64,000 nt of DNA from Actinomyces sp. oral taxon 414. Lineage in GTDB: Bacteria; Actinomycetota; Actinomycetes; Actinomycetales; Actinomycetaceae. The notes under the pieces are model-generated. The model did no database searches. It was not told where the DNA came from and saw only the letters and a program-made list of their open reading frames with translations. The translations under genes were made by a program, and so were the position numbers. The stretch spans positions 3,534,001 to 3,598,000 of the forward strand of contig NZ_CP012590.1 of the NCBI RefSeq assembly GCF_001278845.1, given 5' to 3'. This document shows, piece after piece, positions 8,853-16,042 of the stretch (position 1 is the stretch's first letter; every line of letters starts with the position of its first letter).

Positions 8853-11122
8853 GCAGTCGCCTTCCTGTCCTGACGTCGGCCCCTGCGGACCGTACGGGTG
8901 ATCCCGCCGGCGAGCAAGGCCACCAGCAGCCCGGCGGCGACGCGAGTGCCCACGGTCTCCCAACTCGCCCGCACCCGCGTGCGCATTGTCATAGGCGTGC
9001 CGACGACGGTGCCGTCGGCCGCCAGCAGTTCGATGGACAGGTCGACGTCGCCGCTGCCCACCGCCTTGATCGGCACCAGGACGGTGGCCTGCCCCTGGGC
9101 CGGCACCGTGACCGTGACGTCGTGATCGATCTGCAGGCGCTTGGAGGAGGGCGCGAGGTGGACCCTGACCGTGGCCGCCTGATCCAGGCCGGAGACAATG
9201 CGCAGGGGCAGGTCCGCCGTGGCCGAGATGACATTAATGGTGGAGGAGGGCGCCGCGGTCAGGGACTGCACGACGACGTCCCCCGCCGCCCGGGCCTGGG
9301 CGATATGGGCGGTCCGTCCCCGCGGGTCCGTGCGCCACAGCGTGGACAGGGAAGTGGCGACGACGTCCGTGGCCGGGCCCAGGAGGGCCTGCGGGTCGGC
9401 GAGCACCGAGCCGATCGACTTCAGGTGGCCCGCCGCCTGGGTGGCCGCATTGAGGTCGGTGCCGCTCGGCTCGGCCTCGTCGAGGACCTGCTCCGGCGGA
9501 TCGTCGCGCTGGACCTGCTCGCCCTCGGACTGCTGCTCGAGGGCGTCCGCGACGACGGCGCCCAGGTCCCGGCCCTGCGTCCACGAGGACGTCAGGATCG
9601 CCTCCAGGCGAGTCCCGAGCTCGGCGGGGTCCGCGGCGGCGGCGTCGGCCCTGTCGAGTGCGACGACGACATCGCGTCCGTGGTAGGGGGTCTGGCGGGT
9701 CAGGATCGCCAGCTGCCCGCGCAGGAGGCCGCGCGCGTCGAGGTCGGACAGCGCCGTCGGGTCGGAGCCGGCGCCCAGGATCCCCCCCACCGCCTCGGAC
9801 ACGGAGGCCTCGGGAACGAGGACCACCCGGTCGTCGATTGTGGTGGTGCCCGCGGGGGCGTAGGTCAGGTCCTCCGTGACGGGCAGGTCGCCGGGCCGGG
9901 CGATCACCGTGGAGACGGTCTGCGGCAGGGACGCCAGGGTCTCGGCGTCCAGGGGACCGCTCGTCAGCGCCGTCGTCGTGCTCCCCGTCCCCCAGGCGGC
10001 GACGGCCTCATCGGCTCGGGTGAAGGCCCCGGTCGTGAGATTCCCCTCGCCCAGGTGCGCCAAGGCGGAGACGTCGGCGTCCGCCCACGGCAGGACGACG
10101 AGATTGCCGGTGCGGCCCGCCCCCTTCAGGGCCTCGGCGAGCGTGTGGGCGGTATCGGGGGAGGAGCCGGGTGCGGGTGCGGTCGTGGGCGTCGGTGCGG
10201 GTGCGGGTTCGGTCGTGGGTGCGGGCTCGGTCGTGGGTGCGGGCTCGGTCGGCGGCGTCGGCGCGGGTGCGGGTTCGGTCGTGGGCGCGGGCGTCGGAGT
10301 GGCCTCGGCGCCATTGGCGTCCTTCGGGGAGGGACGATCTTGCTCCGTCCCGAGCGCCGTCATGAGCGCGGGATCCACGGCCAGGACGACGCCGGGGCGG
10401 GCCAGGGAGAGCAGCCCCTCCACCCGGGCGCGCAGCGCCTCCACGGCGGTCGGATCCGCCTCGTCGCCCTGGGCCAGCAGGTTCATCTCGGTGGGCGAGG
10501 CGACCACGGGGACCACCACCGTCACCCGCGTGGGGTCCACCGCGACGCCCGCGTCCCAGACGACGATCGTGCGATCCCGGGCGAGACTCTGCCCGTTCTC
10601 GGTCACCGACACCTGCACGCCGCGCGGCCCCCACTCCGCGGAACCGCCCAGGGGCAGGTTCTTGGCGGGCACGGTCACGGCGAAGGTCGCCGTGGCGCCC
10701 GGTTCGATCGCGCTCAGGCCGGTGGTGATCGCCGTGCTCAGCTGGGCGTCCCTCTCATCGGCGAGCCACGACTCCAGGCCGTTGAGTGTGATCTCGGTCG
10801 AGCGCTGGACCTGGACGACGAGATCGGCCGATTCCAGGGGTTCGTCGGTGCCGTTGACGATCGTGCCCGAGACCTGGAGGTCCTGGTCGGAGGCGAGGAC
10901 CTCCGGCACCAGGGAGTCGACGGACACGCTCACCCGGCCGTCGGCCGGCGGGGCGTCGGCCGCGGGCAGGGCGGCCGCCGTCGGGCCGAGGGGCGCGGGG
11001 AGGAGCGCCATGGGGGCGAGCACGAGGACGAGACAGCCGATGAGGGCCGCTATGCCCGACAGGGCGCGGGCGCGCATGACAGGACGCCGGCGCAAGGCTG
11101 GTATCAGAACCTCGTTTCTCAC
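8849..11122 (-). CDS. DUF6049 secreted/membrane protein
   Basis: A 757-residue protein equivalent by position to mycobacterial Rv3909, between the Nudix and murJ genes. An N-terminal signal/membrane segment (about residues 16-48) leads to beta-rich extracellular domains. A Pro/Thr/Glu-rich repeat (about 265-335, multiples of TEPAPTTEPAP) splits the exported part. A C-terminal helix (about 728-747) and an Arg/Lys-rich tail anchor it with the C-end inside. The GTG start at 11122..11120 overlaps the Nudix stop (GTGA); an in-frame ATG 15 codons downstream is an alternative. The tight coupling with murJ suggests a cell-envelope role; the biochemical function is unknown. Confidence 0.85.
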   Translation of the reverse strand: MRNEVLIPALRRRPVMRARALSGIAALIGCLVLVLAPMALLPAPLGPTAAALPAADAPPADGRVSVSVDSLVPEVLASDQDLQVSGTIVNGTDEPLESADLVVQVQRSTEITLNGLESWLADERDAQLSTAITTGLSAIEPGATATFAVTVPAKNLPLGGSAEWGPRGVQVSVTENGQSLARDRTIVVWDAGVAVDPTRVTVVVPVVASPTEMNLLAQGDEADPTAVEALRARVEGLLSLARPGVVLAVDPALMTALGTEQDRPSPKDANGAEATPTPAPTTEPAPAPTPPTEPAPTTEPAPTTEPAPAPTPTTAPAPGSSPDTAHTLAEALKGAGRTGNLVVLPWADADVSALAHLGEGNLTTGAFTRADEAVAAWGTGSTTTALTSGPLDAETLASLPQTVSTVIARPGDLPVTEDLTYAPAGTTTIDDRVVLVPEASVSEAVGGILGAGSDPTALSDLDARGLLRGQLAILTRQTPYHGRDVVVALDRADAAAADPAELGTRLEAILTSSWTQGRDLGAVVADALEQQSEGEQVQRDDPPEQVLDEAEPSGTDLNAATQAAGHLKSIGSVLADPQALLGPATDVVATSLSTLWRTDPRGRTAHIAQARAAGDVVVQSLTAAPSSTINVISATADLPLRIVSGLDQAATVRVHLAPSSKRLQIDHDVTVTVPAQGQATVLVPIKAVGSGDVDLSIELLAADGTVVGTPMTMRTRVRASWETVGTRVAAGLLVALLAGGITRTVRRGRRQDRKATA

Positions 11123-11628
11123 CCGTCCCCCACTAGAATCTCACGAGCGGCCGCCACAATCCGACGCTCATTAGGATAGGCCAGACGGCGGGAGACGTCT
11201 TCCAGATCCACCCAGGCGACGTCCTCGGCCTCATGATCCGGGTCATTCTCCGTGGTCAGGTCCCCGCCCGTAGCCTCCAGGAGGAAATGGTGGACGACCT
11301 TGTGGACGCGGTGGTCGTCCCCGGCGAACCAGTAGTCGATCGTCGCCAGATGACGCAGGACCCGGCCCGTGATACCGGTCTCCTCCGCGATCTCCCGAAC
11401 GGCCGCCTGCTCGGCGGTCTCCGCGCCCTCCAGGTGCCCCTTGGGCAGGCACCACTCCAGGCGGCCGCCCCGATTCCGGCGGGCGATGACCGCCGTGACG
11501 GCGCGGCCGTCCTGCACATCGATAATGAGGCCGCCGGCACTCGTCTCATCGATCACCGGCAGGCCGTACACACCCGCCCGCCGCGCCAGCGAACCGGCGC
11601 GGGGTCTGCGAGTGCGACGCGTGGGCAT
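11119..11628 (-). CDS. Nudix hydrolase
   Basis: A 169-residue Nudix protein. The Nudix box is GHLEGAETAEQAAVREIAEE followed by TGI, matching GX5EX7REUXEEXGU with all metal-binding glutamates present. The N-terminus is basic and disordered (TRRTRRPRAGSLARR). It is the first gene of the minus-strand Nudix-DUF6049-murJ operon and divergent from pcnA, the same order as mycobacterial Rv3908-Rv3910. The substrate (a nucleoside diphosphate linked to some moiety) is not predictable. Confidence 0.9.
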   Translation of the reverse strand: MPTRRTRRPRAGSLARRAGVYGLPVIDETSAGGLIIDVQDGRAVTAVIARRNRGGRLEWCLPKGHLEGAETAEQAAVREIAEETGITGRVLRHLATIDYWFAGDDHRVHKVVHHFLLEATGGDLTTENDPDHEAEDVAWVDLEDVSRRLAYPNERRIVAAAREILVGDG

Positions 11629-11712
11629 AGGGACACTCTAAGCGGTCGAGCCCCGAGGGCCCGCTGGGATTCGTCCCGCGTGGCATTCGTCCCGCATGGC
11701 AGGCTTGGACCG

Positions 11713-13305
11713 ATGACCCAGCGCCAAGCTCCCGCCCCTTCCGTCCCTTCCGCCGCGACTCGGGCCGAGGCGGCCCCGCCCCGCCCCGCCCGGGCCGACG
11801 CCGTCGACCCGCCTGCGCCGTCGGAATCTGCGCCGCCTGCGCCGTCGGAATCTGCGCCGCCCGCGCCCGAGGCCGGCGGCGGCCTGACCGCCGTGGCCCG
11901 CGCCGCCCTCGCTGAGCTGCCGCCCTCCCTCGCCGCCCTCGGGCACATGTTCACACGGGCCGGCCACGAGATCGCCCTCGTCGGCGGGCCGGTGCGCGAC
12001 GCCTTCCTCGGCCTGACCCCTCACGACCTGGACTGCACCACCTCGGCCCGACCCGACCAGACCGAGGAGATCCTCGCGTCCTGGGGGGACGCCTGCTGGG
12101 ACATCGGCAAGGACTTCGGCACCATTGGCGCCCGCAAGGGGGACATCATCGTCGAGGTGACCACCTACCGCACCGAGGCCTACGAGGTCGGCTCGCGCAA
12201 ACCCGCCGTCTCCTACGGCGACACGCTCGAGGGCGACCTCACCCGCCGCGACTTCACCGTCAACGCCATGGCGCTGCGGCTGCCGGACCTGGAACTCGTC
12301 GACCCCTGCGGCGGCCTGGCCGACCTGCGCGCCGGAATCCTGCGCACCCCCGCCGGCGCCGTCCAGTCCTTCGACGACGACCCGCTGCGCATTATGCGGG
12401 CCGCCCGCTTCGCCGCCCAGCTGTGCTTCGACGTCGAAATGGACGTCATGGACGCCATGACCGAGATGGCGCCGCGCCTGGAGATCGTCTCCGCCGAGCG
12501 CGTGCGCGCCGAGCTCGAGCGCCTGCTGCTCGCGCGCCGGCCCCGGCGGGGGCTGGAGCTCATGGTGCACACCGGCGTGGCCGACGTCGTCCTGCCCGAG
12601 CTGGCCGCCCTGGTCGAGACCGTCGACGAGCACCGGCGCCACAAGGACGTCTACGAGCACACTCTGACGGTCCTCGACCAGGCCATCGACCTGGAGACCG
12701 GCCCCGACGGGCCGGTGCCCGGCCCGGACCTCGTGCTGCGCCTGGCGGCCATCATGCACGACGTCGGCAAACCCGCCACGCGGCGCTTCCTGCCCGACGG
12801 CACCGTCACCTTCCACGGGCACGACCACGTGGGGGCGCGCATGACGCGCAAGCGGCTGACGGCGCTGCGCTTCGACAAGCAGACCGTCAAGGACGTCTCC
12901 CGGCTGGTGGAGCTGCACCTGCGCTTCCACGGCTACGCCGAGGCCGGATGGTCGGACTCGGCGGTGCGCCGCTACGTGGCCGACGCCGGGCCGCTGCTCG
13001 AGCGCCTGCACCGGCTCACGCGCGCCGACGTCACCACCCGCAACCGGCGCCGGGCCCGCCTGCTCGACGCCGCCTACGACGACCTCGAGGCGCGTATCGC
13101 CGCCCTCGCCGCCGCCGAGGAACTCGCCGCCATCCGGCCCGAACTCGACGGCGAACAGATCATGGCCGAGCTCGGGGTGGGGCCCGGGCCGGTGGTGGGC
13201 GAGGCCTACCGCTTCCTGCTGGACCTGCGCATGGAGAAGGGGCCGGTGGGCGAGGAGCTGGCCCGGCAGGCCCTGCACTCCTGGTGGGCGGCACGCGGGG
13301 AGTGA
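11713..13305 (+). CDS. pcnA: CCA tRNA nucleotidyltransferase / poly(A) polymerase family
   Basis: A 530-residue class II nucleotidyltransferase that builds or repairs the 3' CCA end of tRNAs. GGPVRDAFLG (residues 91-100) and the metal-binding HDLDC (Asp105/Asp107) mark the catalytic head. The RNA-binding RRDFTVNAMALRLPDLELVDPCGG block follows. A C-terminal HD domain (IMHDVGKPATRR near residue 347, then HGHDHVGA) is typical of the actinobacterial form. The first 55 residues are a low-complexity Ala/Pro extension containing the repeat APSESAPP. ATG 11713 was chosen as the first start after the divergent Nudix gene; reading further upstream would run through that gene. Confidence 0.92.
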   Translation: MTQRQAPAPSVPSAATRAEAAPPRPARADAVDPPAPSESAPPAPSESAPPAPEAGGGLTAVARAALAELPPSLAALGHMFTRAGHEIALVGGPVRDAFLGLTPHDLDCTTSARPDQTEEILASWGDACWDIGKDFGTIGARKGDIIVEVTTYRTEAYEVGSRKPAVSYGDTLEGDLTRRDFTVNAMALRLPDLELVDPCGGLADLRAGILRTPAGAVQSFDDDPLRIMRAARFAAQLCFDVEMDVMDAMTEMAPRLEIVSAERVRAELERLLLARRPRRGLELMVHTGVADVVLPELAALVETVDEHRRHKDVYEHTLTVLDQAIDLETGPDGPVPGPDLVLRLAAIMHDVGKPATRRFLPDGTVTFHGHDHVGARMTRKRLTALRFDKQTVKDVSRLVELHLRFHGYAEAGWSDSAVRRYVADAGPLLERLHRLTRADVTTRNRRRARLLDAAYDDLEARIAALAAAEELAAIRPELDGEQIMAELGVGPGPVVGEAYRFLLDLRMEKGPVGEELARQALHSWWAARGE

Positions 13306-13308
13306 GGG

Positions 13309-14238
13309 GTGGCGCGGGCGCGGGTCGTCTACCTCCCCCCGCCCTCCCCGGGGCGCGCCCCCGTGGAAGGTGCGCCGGCAACTGACCCTCGCGCGGTGCG
13401 CCGCCGCTCTGCGCGCAGTGCCGTCGGCCATCGCCCTCACCCACGAGGCGGCGGCCGCCGTCCTTGGGCTCGCCTCGCTCAGACACAGGAGCCGGGCATC
13501 CGGCTGGCGACCCCGGCCGGCGTCTCGCACCGTCCGTACCGCTTCCCGGTCCTGAGCGTCGACGGACGCCCGGCCGCCGTCGTCGGGCTCACGCGCTCGC
13601 TCATCGCACCGGCGCCGGGCGAGGTCGCCGTCGTGAGCGGTCTGAGGGTGACGACGCCGCTGCGCACCGCCATGGACTGCGCCTTCGACCTGAGCGTGCG
13701 CGAGTCCCTGCCGATCATCGACTCCGCACTGCGCGCCGTGTGCCGGCCGGACCGCCGGACGCGTGGGGCGACGACGCCGGTGCCGGTGGCCGAGGCGTGC
13801 GCCCGGCTGGCGCAGATGGTGGAGCACCAAGGGCCGAGGCGGGGAGCGCATCGGGCGAGGGTCGCCGTCGCGCTCGCGGACCCGCTCGCCGAGTCGCCCG
13901 GTGAGAGCGTCCTGCGGTGGGCGGTGGCGGCGGCGGGGCTGCCCGACCCGGTGACGCAGCGCCCGGTCGCGGTGGACGGGCGCACCTACTTCCTGGACCT
14001 GGGTCTGGAGGAATTCGTCTTCGACTGGGAGTTCGACGAGCTGGGCAAGACGGCGACGCCCGAGGACCTGCGTGCGGAGAAGCGGCGCGAGCTGGCGCTG
14101 CGGCGCATCGGCTGGGATGTGCAACGCTTCGAATGGCGCGAGCTCTTCGCGCCCGAGCGCCTCGTGCGGCGCATGCTCGGGCTCGTGCCCGTGGGGGCCG
14201 CTGCGGCGGCGCGCCCCCGCAAGGACCTGTGGCTGTGA
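13309..14238 (+). pseudogene. Frameshifted DUF559/AbiEi-like protein
   Basis: The C-terminal two-thirds reads in one frame (ATPAGVSHRPYRFPVL, then YFLDLGLEEFVFDWEFDELG with an EKRRELALRRIGWDVQRFEW tail typical of Vsr/DUF559-like endonuclease folds next to AbiEi antitoxin-like N-termini). The expected N-terminal winged-helix segment (LTHEAAAAVLGL) is found in a different frame, starting near 13370. Frames meet at a CA dinucleotide run near 13483-13490. Two bases fewer than needed to read ASLRH then TQEPGIRLATP suggests loss of one CA unit. It is adjacent to pcnA. Either a decayed gene or a sequencing slip; a toxin-antitoxin-like role is weak inference. Confidence 0.65.
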
Positions 14239-14326
14239 GGCCGGGGGCGGAAGTGGCGCGGGCGCTCACGGGCCCGGCCCGGCGGACTGGGCGGGGCGGC
14301 TGCGAGCGCGGGTTGGGCCGGGGCGT

Positions 14327-15613
14327 TCACGGGCCCAGCAGGGCCGCGGGCACGACGGCGACGGCGTCCTCGTCGCGGTAGGCGTGACGGCCGGTGGTGA
14401 CCACGACGGCGTCGGCGAGACGCTCGCCCAGGCGCTCGCGCAGCCACAGCAGGTGACGGGTGTCCCCCGGGCGCGGCGCGGCGGCGGCCTTGACCTCGAT
14501 GGCGACGACGCGGCGGTCGCGGTTCTCGACGATGAGGTCGACCTCGTGCTCGCCGCGCTTGGTGCGCAGGTGGTGGACGGCGGCGTCGCACAGCGAGGCG
14601 TAGACCTGGACGCTCTGGACGACCAGGGACTCGAACAGGGGGCCGAGCATCCGGGTGCGCCTGGGGACTCCCTTGAGGGCGACCTGGACGGGTCTGCCCA
14701 CCCCCATCAGACCGGCGGCCCCGAGGCGGAGGAGGTGCGCCGCCAGGGCGGGGTCGCACAGCTGGTGCTTGTCCCCCGTGGTGGTCCGCGAAAGCTCGTT
14801 CTGCGACGGGTTCCAGCCGGGCACCGGCTCGAGGATCCACATCGCCTCCAGCAGGTCGCGGTACCGGCGGGTGGTGGAGACCGCGGGCGGGGGGCCGTCC
14901 CTGCGGGTGGCGGCCCCGGTGATCGCGTCGTAGGAGGTCGTGGTCGACACGGCGGCGGCGTAGGTGCGCAGCCAGTCGGCGAGGATCCGGGCGCTGCGGG
15001 CGCGCGGCGCGGCCAGTTCGCGGCGGACGGTCTGCTCCAGGTAGGCGTCGAGCTGCGCCTCGCGCGCCACGGCCGGCAGGTCGCGCACGCCCGGCAGGCC
15101 GGAGCGGAGGATCTCGTCGACGTACCGATCCAGGGTGACCGGGGTACTCCCCTCGACGTCGCCCGTCCCGTCCCCCGACATCAGGGCGGCCAGCGAGACT
15201 GTGGGCGTCTCCAGGGAGCGCTCGACCAGACTGAGTGGCCGCATGCGGAGGTTGACGATGCGCCCGGCCCCCGTGTGCACGGGGGCCTGCGCCGGTGAGG
15301 AGGAGCCGGTGAGGAGGAACCGCCCCGGGGTGGGATCGGCGTCGACGGCGCGCCGCACCCGGTCCCAGATCTCCGGCAGGCGCTGCCACTCGTCGAGGAC
15401 CACAGGGTAGTCCAGCGCCTCGGCGAAGTGGCTCCCCAGGCGCTCGAGCTGGGCGCGCTCATCCGGGTCGTCGACGGCGATGAAGGTCCGCGCATGCCGC
15501 GACGCCGTCCAGGTCTTGCCCACGCCGCGGGCTCCCTCGATATTGATGGCGGCCAGACCGTCGAACAGCGCGGACAGCCGCGCGTCGACGAGGCGGGCGT
15601 AGGGCGGGCTCAT
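14327..15613 (-). CDS. AAA ATPase with DUF4143 domain
   Basis: A 428-residue ATPase of the AAA_14/DUF4143 family. Walker A is EGARGVGKTW (about residues 27-36), Walker B is PVVLDEWQRLPEIWDRVR, and sensor-like LLTGSSSP follows. The C-terminal DUF4143 region holds a nuclease-like HHLRTKRGEHEVDLIVENRD and VVAIEVKAA, resembling the D-ExK core of restriction-like folds. The family is widespread and variable in bacteria with no agreed function. It is convergent with the broken DUF559-like gene and divergent from the CRISPR operon. The ATG at 15613..15611 has no strong ribosome-binding sequence. Confidence 0.8.
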   Translation of the reverse strand: MSPPYARLVDARLSALFDGLAAINIEGARGVGKTWTASRHARTFIAVDDPDERAQLERLGSHFAEALDYPVVLDEWQRLPEIWDRVRRAVDADPTPGRFLLTGSSSPAQAPVHTGAGRIVNLRMRPLSLVERSLETPTVSLAALMSGDGTGDVEGSTPVTLDRYVDEILRSGLPGVRDLPAVAREAQLDAYLEQTVRRELAAPRARSARILADWLRTYAAAVSTTTSYDAITGAATRRDGPPPAVSTTRRYRDLLEAMWILEPVPGWNPSQNELSRTTTGDKHQLCDPALAAHLLRLGAAGLMGVGRPVQVALKGVPRRTRMLGPLFESLVVQSVQVYASLCDAAVHHLRTKRGEHEVDLIVENRDRRVVAIEVKAAAAPRPGDTRHLLWLRERLGERLADAVVVTTGRHAYRDEDAVAVVPAALLGP

Positions 15614-15838
15614 GCGCCGACGGCGGGGAGCGTCCGTCCCCGGGGGTCGTCGTCCGGCCCGCCGGGGCGCCTCTGCGCCAAGACGGCGCCGAGGGCGCTC
15701 GGGGCGCTGCGCGAGGGGTGCCCGGAGCTCCCGGCGGGCTGGACGCCCCGCGGTGATGCGCTCACAATAGTCGGGACTATACGCTCACTTTCGTCGGGCA
15801 CTGAGACTCACTTTCGTCGTCGAGCATGTGAGGAAGCC
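15614..15838. other. Intergenic region with palindrome and direct repeats
   Basis: This stretch lies between the DUF4143 ATPase start and the cas promoter. It holds a 14-bp perfect palindrome ATAGTCGGGACTAT (15767-15780). Two copies of CTCACTTTCGTCG follow at 15784-15796 and 15807-15819 (period 23, about two helical turns). These look like operator sequences for either divergent transcription unit. No gene is convincing here. Confidence 0.5.
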
Positions 15839-15867
15839 GTGACATGAAGACAGTACTAGTGTACACT
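15839..15867 (+). promoter_or_regulatory. Candidate promoter of the cas operon
   Basis: GTGACA (15839-15844, five of six matches to TTGACA) and TACACT (15862-15867) are separated by exactly 17 bases and read towards cas3. The -10 hexamer lies in a small palindrome, AGTGTACACT (15858-15867), that could bind a regulator. The expected leader before the cas3 start is about 170 bases. Confidence 0.5.
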
Positions 15868-16042
15868 CCCTGCTGTGCGCCCCGAGCGCGCGGATGTGGG
15901 GCGATCAGCTCATCTTCCGCATGATTGCTCCGCGTATGCGGAGGTTGAGGAGTTCTCTTGATGCCCGGACAACGGGCGGGAGGCGTCAACGCCCCGAGTG
16001 ATCGGGGGTATGAAGGTTCTATTAGGAAGAGGATTTGGCATC

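Noticed and set aside
6093..8873. 926-codon plus-strand open frame opposite murJ
   Set aside because: GC-driven antisense artefact rich in Arg, Gly, His and Asp; the minus frame has MurJ signatures and coupling to DUF6049.
9000..10400. Long plus-strand frames opposite DUF6049
   Set aside because: Mirror images of the Pro/Thr/Glu repeat on the coding strand; no start signal or motif.
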